A stretch of 64,000 nucleotides of DNA from Caulochytrium protostelioides (taxonomy: Eukaryota; Chytridiomycota; Caulochytriomycetes; Caulochytriales; Caulochytriaceae): the NCBI GenBank assembly GCA_003615045.1, contig ML014179.1, positions 1 through 64,000 on the forward strand, given 5' to 3'. Position 1 is the first letter of the stretch. Each line of letters starts with the position of its first letter. This document shows positions 1 through 8,931 of the stretch, in pieces. The notes under the pieces were generated by a model. It did not search any database, was not told the origin of the DNA, and saw nothing but the letters and a program-made list of their open reading frames with translations. The position numbers and the translations under genes were made by a program.

Positions 1-1347
1 CGCGCTCCTGAGCTTGAAAATATACGCCAAGAGTTCCATAAGGGCCTCGCCACAGCAGAGCTCCTGTGGCTTTATATCGCTTCCAGCCTTCGTTATCATA
101 GCTCTGACCCCCGCCCAGTCAATTATAAAGGTGTTCAGGTCGAATGGTCCGTTTACAAAGGAAGTGCTCTAACCTCAAAATTGGATAACATGCAGAAGTG
201 CTTCAAACATTTGGTGACGATCGAAACGGTTGTCAGAGATTTGCTGTATGGGATGTATGGCGATACACCTGCAGCCGATCAACCGAAACAGCATGAATCC
301 ATGAAGATACTTCTTCAAAAAGTGCTTGTGCACCTTTCTTCAAAAACTTCGATGAACCTTCTCCAACGACATGATGGGGATGTCCCTGATCTCAGCATTT
401 TCAATCAAGCACTAGACTGGATTTCTGTCGTGCCTGGCTTGAAATACGGACCTGATCGAAACGAGGTCACTCATGGCGATTACTCGTCTATAACAGAGAT
501 CCCTAACAAAGCAGGACTGGAAACTATGATGACAACATTGCAATCTCTTCTCGGCCCAATGATCGGACCCAAATTGCAGGACCGCGACGCAGCCTTAACT
601 CGTACAGTACACGGTAGGGTGGTCTTAACGATTAGAGGATTCGCAACCGGTTCGCGGACTGCCTGGAACAGTCTCTTTGCTCGTAAGGAGGATCGGTTGT
701 ACGAGGTTCTGACGTTTATTTCCGACGATTTGACCGGATCGATTCAATCCACGATGAGCAGCGGAAAGTTATGGCCGTATTTTGAGTTTGGCGTCAATGA
801 GTTCGATCAGCGTGTCGCTCTCTTGAAAAAACTGTCTCCCGATGTGGAAGCGAAACTTCCTCTTTCCACATTCAATTGGAAGCTAGCAGCCCTTATTGGT
901 CCCGAGGACTTCTTCCAGGCCTTTGATCCCCCGATGTCTACCGATGCCAGCAATGTCTACAGCTTTGCCTTTGGAGCGCCTGAGACACCTGCGGCGGAGG
1001 GCACCGGGAGCACACCCGGAGCACCCCCGGGGCGCTCTCCCTCGGTTGATTCTTGGACTGCGGAAAACTTCCCTGGCGTCTATGAGGCGAATGTTCCTGG
1101 GACACCTGCGGCGGAGGGCGCTGGGAGCACACCCAGAGCACACCCGGAGCGCTCTCCCTCGGTTGATCCTTGGCTTGTGGAAAACTTCCCTGACGTCTAT
1201 GGGGCGAATGCTCCTGGGACACCTGTGGCGGAGGGCGCTGGGACACCTGTGGCGGAGGGCGCTGGGAGCACATCCAGAGCACACCCGTTTGTCTTAGAGC
1301 ACACCCCTTTGTCTGGGCTGGGTCACAACGTGATGAGGAATTTTTAA
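1..1347 (+). CDS. Unknown protein with 39-residue C-terminal repeats, 5' end cut off by the window
   Basis: The reading frame is open from the first base of the window, so the true start lies outside it; the first in-window ATG (190) is not necessarily used. I do not recognise the fold. Residues encoded up to about position 960 look globular and mixed in composition. The tail then repeats a Pro/Gly/Ser-rich unit of 39 residues (PGTPAAEG...SPSVDPW...ENFPDVY). The codons are visibly more AT-rich than those of the neighbouring genes, especially before position 900. That suggests a fast-evolving or acquired gene, which is inference. The frame ends at a TAA just before an AT-rich stretch. It faces a TnpB/Fanzor-like relic on the opposite strand. 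No domain assignment is offered. Confidence 0.6.
   Translation, partial: RAPELENIRQEFHKGLATAELLWLYIASSLRYHSSDPRPVNYKGVQVEWSVYKGSALTSKLDNMQKCFKHLVTIETVVRDLLYGMYGDTPAADQPKQHESMKILLQKVLVHLSSKTSMNLLQRHDGDVPDLSIFNQALDWISVVPGLKYGPDRNEVTHGDYSSITEIPNKAGLETMMTTLQSLLGPMIGPKLQDRDAALTRTVHGRVVLTIRGFATGSRTAWNSLFARKEDRLYEVLTFISDDLTGSIQSTMSSGKLWPYFEFGVNEFDQRVALLKKLSPDVEAKLPLSTFNWKLAALIGPEDFFQAFDPPMSTDASNVYSFAFGAPETPAAEGTGSTPGAPPGRSPSVDSWTAENFPGVYEANVPGTPAAEGAGSTPRAHPERSPSVDPWLVENFPDVYGANAPGTPVAEGAGTPVAEGAGSTSRAHPFVLEHTPLSGLGHNVMRNF
984..1290 (+). repeat. 117-bp tandem repeat inside the unknown left-edge gene
   Basis: The motif gacacctg recurs at 984, 1101 and 1218, an exact 117-bp period (39 codons), followed by a truncated 24-bp unit at about 1242. 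The units keep the reading frame and differ by a few substitutions, so this is a coding minisatellite with about 2.5 copies. Confidence 0.85.
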
Positions 1348-1453
1348 CTAATTTTTATCTTGACATGACAACGTATAGGTCCATCCAGCCACAAACATGA
1401 TCGCTTCCTTCGTGCCCCCCAGGGGTCCCCGCGGAGGCAGTTGCGCATTCGGT

Positions 1454-1963
1454 TCATCGTCGGATACGCTTGCCGACCACGGGCTTCCACCTGGCTTGCC
1501 TGGGGATGCGGCACAACGCCATCGGTCTGACCCGTGAGGTCAGGTAGCGTCGGATGTTCAACGCGGCACTGAGATTGTGGTTCACCAACTTGCCGTGGGT
1601 GGCATCACACCACAGCCAACCGGGCCACGGTCCCCTTGCGCTGGCATTGACCGGGTGCCAGGACCACATGCGTCTGGGCATACTCCCGGGTCCTGCGGAT
1701 CCGGTTGACCGCTCTCGGCGCGGTCGGATGGGCGCCCGGACTTGCTGCGGCTCAGTGGGGACTGAGACAAACTGATCGAAGCTTCCGAAACGCTGCGACT
1801 CCGATGGCATAGCTTCCATATGCCTGCGCCATTGCTGCACTATCCCGTCAGCATGGCCGTCTTGCCGTTGAAGGGCACGTGTGGTGGGCAAGGGCAGCTC
1901 GGGCCCTCTCAGGAAGGGGGAATCGCTGTCGATGGACGGGGAGACGGGGGTGGGGACCGCCAT
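1454..1963 (-). pseudogene. Decayed TnpB/Fanzor-like nuclease relic, copy 1 (C-terminal end)
   Basis: Near its end this frame reads HGKLVNHNLSAALNIRRYL, followed by a short Arg-rich tail and a stop. That matches the last RuvC motif and tail of IS605 TnpB and eukaryotic Fanzor proteins (usual form R-D-x-N-A-A-x-N-I). The catalytic Asp is Asn here (NHNLSAALN). Upstream on the same strand (to about 2380) only broken frames are seen, with possible traces of the zinc-finger region, so the copy is not intact. Relics 2 (8.0-8.5 kb) and 3 (23.5 kb) share the motif. Over the core of the motif, 24 of 28 bases match between this copy and copy 3. The family call rests on one motif and could be wrong. Confidence 0.45.
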
Positions 1964-2506
1964 GGACCGGCAAGCGGGGCCGCAGGCGGCTGCGGAAGAC
2001 CCGGCCCCGTGGTGTGAAGCCCTTGAGAGCCGACGCGATCGCTCGATTCAAGCCGCGCTGCAGATCAACCGATGACGGCGACCCCCATCGCCGCATGCCA
2101 AGCGAGCCGAGAGAAAGGTGATTGGACGATAGGAGATGCATGAATGCAATGCGACGTATTGCGCGCACATGACCACTGCCTTCCCGCTCCCTGAGCGAGC
2201 ATTGGGGTGATCAGCTGCCACTGAGCGCCCCTCCATACTGGTCCCGACGTGCTAAACTTGCGCCGTCCCGTTCTGTGGGGCCCGCCATCGCACCTCTTCT
2301 CACGGCCACGGTGTCCTCGAAGGCGCCTGACGATTGGTGACATCCTTGGCGCATCCGATCTCTGACGTCGCTGAATCATCGCTCTTAGCGATCTCTGACG
2401 TCTCTGAGTCTCGGACGTTAGGCCCGAAGCGATAACGCGGTCGGTCCAGCGTACGGTCCACTTCGTGTGTACGAGTGTGTGTGCGACGTCAGGCCGATCT
2501 GTCCAG
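1964..2506. other. Intergenic region between relic 1 and BCKDHB
   Basis: The stretch holds the probable upstream decay of relic 1 on the minus strand and the promoter and 5' UTR of BCKDHB on plus. A short imperfect repeat of gatctctgacgt occurs near 2350-2405. No other gene is supported. Confidence 0.4.
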
Positions 2507-3962
2507 ATGGGCCGACTCGCGCCATATTCACGGCGAGCGCCGTGGCTGCTGCAGCGGCTGTTCCGCCCGACCCCGGCTTCGGCCAGGGAGATGCCGCTGC
2601 GTTCCCGCGGCTACGCGGCCGCGAGCAGCGATGAGCCTCAGTTCATCAATCTGGTCCAGAAATCATCGTTTCTCAACCGCGACGGCGATGCAATCTTCCA
2701 GGACCCCGAATTCTCGAGGATCTCGTCCAGTAAGTGTCGTTGGGGATGATCGACCCATCCCTCAGCCCCCTGTGGATGTCATCCCAACCATGGATCGCTG
2801 CACAGCCGTCTCCCTGGTTCATGAAAGGACGGACCCCTTACCATTTTTTTGATGGCACGCTGTTTCTTTCCCATGATGTCTCTTTCCCATCGGCTTCTTT
2901 CCCATTGGGGGTGACCCCACCGGGCCCCTCCCTGGTATTCTCCGCTGATCCCTTGATCGGTGATGATGATGATCAGAGGAGACCAAAAATGTGAATTACT
3001 ATACGGCCGTGAACGACGCGCTCGCGACGGCGCTTGAGACTGACGAGTCGGCGATCCTCTTTGGCGAGGACGTGGCGTTCGGCGGTGTGTTTCGGTGCTC
3101 GATGGGCCTCGAGTCCCGGTTCGGCAAGGACCGCGTTTTCAACACCCCGCTCTCGGAGCAGGGCCTCGTCGGGTTCGGCATCGGCGTCGCGGCCCAGGGC
3201 GCCACCGCCATAGCCGAGATCCAGTTCGCGGACTACGTGTTTCCCGCTTTCGACCAGATCGTCAATGAGGCGGCGAAGTACCGCTATCGCAGCGGCAACC
3301 AGTTTCACTGCGGCGGACTCACGATCCGCATGCCCGGCATGGCCGTCGGGCACGGCGGCCACTACCACAGCCAGAGCCCCGAAGCCTTCTTTGCCCACGT
3401 GCCGGGCCTCAAATTCGTCGTGCCGCGCAGCCCGGCGCAAGCGAAAGGCCTGTTGCTTGCGGCCATCCGCGACCCCAACCCCGTGATCGTTATGGAGCCC
3501 AAGATCCTGTATCGCGCGGCGACGGAGGACGTGCCTGTCGCGGACTACACGCTACCTCTTGGCAAAGCTGCGGTGCTGCAGGAGGGGCGCGACATGACGA
3601 TTGTCGGTTGGGGCTCGCAGCTGTACACACTCGAAGAAGCCGTGCGCCGCGCCGAGGCGAAGTGGCCCGACCGCTCGTTCGAGCTCATTGATCTCCGTTC
3701 AATCCTGCCGTGGGACGCCGACACAGTGATCCGGTCGGTCAACAAGACCGGGCGGCTGCTGATTGCGCATGAAGCGCCCCTTACGAGCGGATTCGGCGCC
3801 GAAATCGCGGCCACGGTGTCGGAAGCTTGCTTGCTCAAGCTCGAGGCCCCCGTGGCGCGCGTGACGGGCTTCGATACGCCCTTCCCCTTGATCCACGAGA
3901 AATTCTATGTGCCGAGTATCGTGCGCTGCCTGGACAAAATGGAAGCCCTCTTTAACTATTAA
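2507..3962 (+). CDS. BCKDHB: 2-oxoisovalerate (branched-chain 2-oxoacid) dehydrogenase E1 subunit beta
   Basis: This is the beta subunit of the thiamine-diphosphate E1 component of the mitochondrial branched-chain 2-oxoacid dehydrogenase complex, which decarboxylates the 2-oxo acids of Leu, Ile and Val. There are two exons: 2507-2729 and 2977-3962. The 247-nt intron has a perfect GTAAGT donor at 2730 and an ATCAG acceptor ending at 2976; the phases match and the joined sequence reads [19 protein letters not shown], as in other E1-beta proteins. The product is about 402 residues. The N-terminus ([19 protein letters not shown]) is an Arg-rich mitochondrial presequence. Family blocks seen include [51 protein letters not shown] and [12 protein letters not shown]. 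An in-frame GTG at 2465 precedes the start, but the first ATG is at 2507. It converges on acyl-CoA dehydrogenase with about 200 bp between stops. Confidence 0.95.
2730..2976 (+). other. Spliceosomal intron of BCKDHB
   Basis: The donor is GTAAGT and the acceptor ATCAG/AG. Reading through it would hit stop codons in both flanking frames. Removing it joins phase 1 to phase 1 and restores the E1-beta sequence across the junction. Confidence 0.9.
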
Positions 3963-4165
3963 TCACAAGGATGAGTTTTCGTCACAAGCAGAGACTCTGA
4001 GTATATGCAAGAGACGTTGACAAGCGACTCCAAAAGAAAAAAGGGGGAGAGCACTGCGCATGGCATGCCGATGTCGCCCGGCATCCATCCTGTCATAGGG
4101 TCTGCCGTGAGACTGCCATCACGTAGTTGATTTTGGCGGTGATATTCCTCGTTCACATCGCGGCT

Positions 4166-5667
4166 TCAGAGCGCGCTGGCGCCGGCCCTGATCTGGTCTA
4201 GCAGGGAGCGCGAGATGATGAGACGCTGGATCTGGGAAGTGCCCTCGTAGATCATGAAGATCTTGGCGTCCCGCATCAGTTTCTCCACCGGGTACTCGGA
4301 GTTGTAGCCGTTCCCGCCAAAGATCTGGACCGCGTCGGCGGCGTTCTTATTGGCGACTTCCGACGCGAGCGCCTTCGCCATCGCGGCATAGTACGTGTTG
4401 GGCTTGCCCTGGTCGCGCAGCCACGCGGCCTTCCACACGAGCCCGCGCGCTGCTTCGACGCCCATTGCCATATCCGCGAGCATAAATGCGATGGCTTGGT
4501 GATTCGCGATCGCCGTGCCCATCGTCTTGCGCTCCAGCGAGTACTTGGCAGCCTCCTCCAGGGCGCGGCGGCCGAGACCGACCGCAGCCGAGGCCACGAG
4601 AGGCCGGGTGGTATCAAACGCACCCATAGCGATCTTGAAGCCCTTGCCGACCTCGCCGAGCACGTTCGCATGCGGCACCTCGACATTGTCGAAGGTGACG
4701 CCATGTGTAGCGGAGCAACGCTGGCCCATGTTGCGCTCTTTCTTGCCGACAGTGATGCCGGGCGTGTCGGCATCCACGATGAAGCCTGTAAACGCTGAGC
4801 CCGCGCGCGCTTTCGGGTCGGTTTTAGCCAGCACAAAGAACCAGTTGGCGTACTTGCTTCCCGTGATCCAGGACTTGCTGCCATTCAGGACCCACGTGTC
4901 GCCCTTGCGCTCGGCGCGCGTCTGGATGCCTGCGACATCCGAGCCCGCACCGGGCTCGGTCACGCAGTAGGAGCACATGAGCGGCGCCTCCGTCATACGC
5001 GTCAGGTACTTGCGCTTCAGCGCGTCGCTGCCGGCGATAATGAGCGGAGCTTGGGCCAGCCCATTGGCCTCGATGGCTGTCTGCACGCCCGAGCAGCCGT
5101 AGGCGATCTCCTCGGAGACGAGGGCCGAGTCGAACACGCCCAGGCCCAGACCGCCATACGCTTCGGGGATGTGCAGGTTCACGAGGCCGAGTTCCCAGGC
5201 TTTGGAGATGAGATCGACCGGAAACTCGCCGGTCTCGTCGTGGTGAGCCGCCTTCGGGATGACTTCATCCAGCGCGAACTTGCGGGCCAGAAGCTGCATC
5301 TCGTACTGCTCATCGGTCAGCGCGAACCCGGGTGCGCCTGCGGGCTCCGCGGTCGCCGCATGCGCCAAAGCCGGCGCGCGAGTGTTCGCGAAGGTGCGCT
5401 GCGAGTATGCATTTTTATAAGGACCATCCCAACATCAAAACCATATCCTCATAATGGGTGAGACGACATTCGGCATCGACGCGCTCGTGGCAAGAACCGG
5501 CGACAGGGGTGACAGAGAAAAGAGTGCCGTGCCGCGACAGCGCGTCTCGCTATCAAGAAAATATCACGTACCGCTTGAAGAGAAACGAGACCATGAGTCT
5601 GGCTCGTCCATGTCGGACGCAGGGCCGAGCGACCGGCGGCAGCCTGGCGGAGCGCCGCTGCAAGCAT
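4166..5667 (-). CDS. ACADM: Medium-chain acyl-CoA dehydrogenase, mitochondrial
   Basis: This FAD enzyme carries out the first step of mitochondrial beta-oxidation, the alpha,beta-dehydrogenation of medium-chain acyl-CoA, and passes electrons to ETF. Exon 1 is 5667-5572 and exon 2 is 5398-4166. The 173-nt intron has a GTACGT donor and a CGCAG acceptor, both phase 0. The joined N-terminus begins [17 protein letters not shown] and continues LQA|RTFANTR, a typical cleavable presequence. The mature part follows vertebrate MCAD closely: [67 protein letters not shown] and [10 protein letters not shown]. The catalytic base is the Glu of YEGTSQ (residue about 417). The predicted length is 442 residues, close to the family norm. 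Without exon 1 the frame has no ATG at the presequence. MCAD is preferred over short-chain, isobutyryl or isovaleryl enzymes by overall match, but chain-length preference is inferred. Confidence 0.93.
5399..5571 (-). other. Spliceosomal intron of ACADM
   Basis: Read on the minus strand, the donor is GTACGT and the acceptor CGCAG/CG. It separates the short presequence exon from the main body, phase 0 on both sides. Confidence 0.85.
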
Positions 5668-6446
5668 GCTGTTAGCTGATCAGGAAAGATGGATGTCGTC
5701 TGCGGAGGGATCAATATATCGGAAAGAGCGATGGTCCGGATCGGATCTGGTATCAAGGATGGAATGGGTGGGTCGTGTCACCCTATCAAACACAACGATT
5801 AAGCGATCACTCAGCGGACCGATCAGACCAAAGCAAGATGGTTCTGTTGAGGATGGATCTCACCTTATTAATCCGAGGGTGATCCGTCCGTTGCGTGCAC
5901 ACATGATGAGCCTCGTATCGTAAAAATTGCGACCGCGATCTGAGTCGCTGGACGGCGGTGATACATGCGTCGTGGCGGTCGAGACAAGCCTCGGACTCGA
6001 CGAGCGACGACGCGGGCTTCGAGCTGGTTGTTCTCACGTGCCAGCGGGGCCTTCGCTGCCTTCGCTCTCGCGCTTCTGCCGTTTCGGGTGTCGAAGCCGG
6101 CCAAGGCCCGCGAGGTCGGAAGATCTCAGGGCCACCGGTTGGCGCAAGCACCCTACCGCGCACCCGTGAGGCTTAACGCCCCGCAGCTCTCAATGCAGAC
6201 CCCGTTACTCATCAAATCATACCACTGTCCATCGACATCGCGAGCGATGCCCTTGTGATCATTGCGGTCATTATTTCTAAAAGTATGTCACGGCGCTCAC
6301 TTAGAAAAGGCCCGCGCGAGGCGTGTCAAACGAATGTTATGCGGTACATCAGCGATATCGGGTTGTCGATGTTTGTCTGATCACTCTAATCTATCAGGTA
6401 AACGAGATGCACCAAAGAACAGTATCAAAGCTGGTTTCGCCTCGTC
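5668..6446. other. Intergenic region between ACADM and the hydrophobin gene
   Basis: This 0.8-kb stretch holds the ACADM upstream region (minus strand) and the hydrophobin 3' flank. ORFs here are short, lie on both strands and show no recognisable domain. Nothing further is seen. Confidence 0.4.
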
Positions 6447-6932
6447 TTAAAGACCTGGAACGCCGCCGAGGGGCCCTTTCCCGCGCTTGGGCGCGCCCTG
6501 GCCCGGCGGGACGGCAAAGCAGTTTGACGCCGAGGGCCCCGACCCGGCGGCGACGTTGCAGCAGACGATGTTCATGTTGCAGATGTTAGTTTGAGAGGTC
6601 GCGAGAATCGTGATCGAGATGGGCGAGCAGGACGCCGCAATGACAAAGTTGTTGAGGATACCCGTCAGGATGCCCGAGGCCTCGGCGTCGGACTCGATGG
6701 TCTGCTCGCAGCACGCCATGTAGGAGTTGGACGCACACTGCAGGGTCTGCCCATCGTTCTGCAGGCTTCGGACGCGCTCGTGCTCGGGCGGCGCGACCAA
6801 CGGCTTCTGCGCGACGCCCATGGCGCGTGGGATCGCGGGCCGCTGCACGCTGGCAGCGGCGGGCCGCTGCGCGCTGGCCGTGGCGGCCAGGCTGCACGCG
6901 AGCACTGCGCTGAGGAAGGCGCGAGCAAGCAT
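6447..6932 (-). CDS. Class I hydrophobin-like secreted protein
   Basis: The 161-residue protein starts with a signal peptide (MLARAFLSAVLACSLAATASA). A Pro/Ala/Arg-rich linker follows, then a C-terminal domain with exactly eight cysteines outside the signal. Spacing is C-x7-CC-x26-C-x15-C-x5-CC-x12-C, inside the class I hydrophobin range. The hallmark CSPI follows the third cysteine cluster, and the loop before it is hydrophobic (ILTGILNNFVIAAS). Hydrophobins self-assemble at air-water interfaces and coat aerial structures; that role is family knowledge, not shown here. Codon use is GC-rich like the neighbours, with no sign of a foreign insert. The ATG at 6932 is the only start that includes the signal peptide. 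A palindromic TATAAA element lies about 250 bp upstream. Hydrophobins are usually described from Dikarya, which makes this copy notable. Confidence 0.8.
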   Translation of the reverse strand: MLARAFLSAVLACSLAATASAQRPAAASVQRPAIPRAMGVAQKPLVAPPEHERVRSLQNDGQTLQCASNSYMACCEQTIESDAEASGILTGILNNFVIAASCSPISITILATSQTNICNMNIVCCNVAAGSGPSASNCFAVPPGQGAPKRGKGPLGGVPGL

Positions 6933-7749
6933 ATTGCGATGATTAAAAGCGACGAGGAGAAAGAAGACCGCAGAATGGGTCCGAGGTGACGGAGCAACGA
7001 ATCAGCATAAACCGGGGCACGGTGTAGATATTAATGATCAGCAATGCCGTGGGGCGACAAAAGCGTGAGGACAGCAGAAATGATGGTCGAGCTCCCTCTA
7101 TCCTCTAAGGCACGGATTGCAGTTTCCCACGATGTTAGATGAAGCATTCACCCCTTATTCAGCCCTCAGTCCGCGTCCTTTATAAAGGATCGTATCAAAT
7201 GTTCCGCAAGCACGAGCCTGCCGAGTCAGGTCGCGTCTTTCGTCTGGCCGGCTCAAAGAATCTGTGCCGCAGGATGCCATGGCCGAGGAAAGGAGTGACG
7301 CGGCGATCGCTTGTGCCGTGCGTATCCCCTGTCTCCGCTTCTTTCCCTCGCCCTCCATCCACGATGGCGCTCTCACTCACTGTCTTGCTCGCTGCTTGCA
7401 GCACGCGCCTTCTTCCGTTTACTCCGTACTTCCGTTCTCTCTTGGCAGCGCCAATGGGTTCAGCATCGCCAATGACTACTGCTCGTAGTATGCATGATTC
7501 AATTTTCGCGCCACGTCATGGAGTGCCAGAGGAGAGGAAAGGCCAGTCCATGGGAGCTGGACGACGCGAGCATCAGTCCGACCATGCCAGAGACGCCCAT
7601 CGGTTCGCCGCATACGCTTAGATGAAGTTCAAGCCCTGCGAGAGTGGACAGGCCAAAAGATTGGAGGGTCATGTCAAAACTTTTTTTTTTTCGCGAGTCG
7701 ATGCGGACCGCTGAAGAAGGCATTCCGCCTTGACAGAAACCAATCAAGC
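6933..7749. other. Hydrophobin upstream region
   Basis: This 0.8-kb region presumably contains the hydrophobin promoter. A small plus-strand frame around 7364-7621 starts with a hydrophobic MALSLTVLLAACS stretch, but lacks any family signature and is not called as a gene. A run of T/A follows near 7680. Confidence 0.35.
7177..7188. promoter_or_regulatory. Palindromic TATA-like element CCTTTATAAAGG
   Basis: It is a perfect 12-nt palindrome containing TATAAA on both strands, about 250 bp upstream of the hydrophobin ATG on the minus strand. A promoter role is inferred from sequence and distance only. Confidence 0.35.
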
Positions 7750-8538
7750 GTGGTCGAGAGGAATGAACCGGCGAAGGATCATATGAAAATTCGTCTTCGC
7801 GGACTAAGACGCGACTGCAAGGCGTTCCTTCGACGACGATGTGAAAGTATCGCGCGGACCACGGTAGGATGCGTCCCCACGACGAGTAATCAACTAGGCT
7901 GCTCAGAGAAGCTGAACCAATGCAAGGACAAAACGGCGATGATGGTTAAGGCCACGCTGCTGAAGCACCTGCAAGGAGACGACAAAAAGCAGCTCCGGGG
8001 CACCATCCAAGCGCGTGTTAACGTCTTCGCTACCATATCGCCGGTATCGTGCTATCCACCCTGTGGAAGCGATGATTTATCAGCGAAGTGATTATGGCGG
8101 CGCAGCTGTCTGACCTGACGTGCACAGCCTTCTATCGGCAGCTGATACTGGACGTCGCGGGCACCTCTAAGGCAGATCCCGACGTGCTCGACTGCTGTCG
8201 GCAGTACCAGCTGCTGGCAGCCAAGCTGCCCAGGCAGCGCCATTTCGGCCATAGCAGCATTTACACACACGGCGCTACGAAGCACCAGACTATTCTTAGC
8301 AACCATTACGTGCTAAGCTTCGGGACAGGAGTCTTGAAGTATCTGCGTTTCTTCCAGAGGGCCAAGGGCCTGACGGGACCGCTGCATCGGATGGCCGATG
8401 CGCCAGGACTTGGAAACCATGAAGCGGTTGCCTACAGTTAGTGCAGTTATGATTCGCGACCTCAATGTCGCCCTGCATATCCGTCGCTGCCTGACCTTGC
8501 TCGTTAGACTTACTGCGCTATGCCTCGTTGCGGAGTAA
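7750..8538 (+). pseudogene. Decayed TnpB/Fanzor-like nuclease relic, copy 2 (N- and C-terminal remnants)
   Basis: The C-terminal end reads MIRDLNVALHIRRCL in the frame ending at the TAA of 8536-8538, with the Asp codon at 8458-8460. This is the R-D-x-N-A-A-x-N-I RuvC-III motif of TnpB/Fanzor, with the Asp kept. The preceding residues are CIGWPMRQDLETMKRLP. Upstream frames (7750-8091, then 8088-8441) hold Lys/Arg-rich and HYVLSF-type segments that resemble the N-terminal part of fungal Fanzor-like proteins. The frames are broken and the central part is missing, so this looks like an internally deleted dead copy. The N-terminal similarity is an impression from reading and is weaker than the C-terminal motif. 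Confidence 0.45.
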
Positions 8539-8543
8539 GACAA

Positions 8544-8931
8544 GGAGCAGGCCATGATGGGCGAGCCCATTCGATGGTGAACCGGGTCCGAACTGTTTAC
8601 CCGAGGGATGATGTGAGACCATGGCACTCGTGTTGAGTTTTCTCTCCGGACAGCCTATATGTTCTTAATATGATATTAGTAGCGAGGCTGGCTCGACCGC
8701 AGCAGGCGGGAGAACGGTAATGGTCGCCGCCATGGAATCCAAGCTTCAGGAACATTTGATTCGATAACTGCCGAAGTATGAAAGTAAGGATCTTATTTTT
8801 ATATGTGTATCGTGGAACAAAGACGTGCGGTGGCACCGATGGGCTCGAACGTTTCATCATCGCCGCTCTGAGCACGGGGAAGAAATTCAGCCAGTCTTAT
8901 TGTTCGTGGAAGGGAAAGGCCTAAGATGCGT
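8544..8931. other. AT-richer spacer downstream of the His-rich gene
   Basis: About 390 bp lie between relic 2 and the 3' end of the His/Asp-rich gene. No ORF of note is present; the stretch is visibly AT-richer than the coding DNA around it. Confidence 0.4.

Noticed and set aside
7364-7621. Small ORF starting MALSLTVLLAACS as a secreted protein
   Set aside because: The hydrophobic start is short, there is no cysteine pattern or family match, and alternative frames are equally open.
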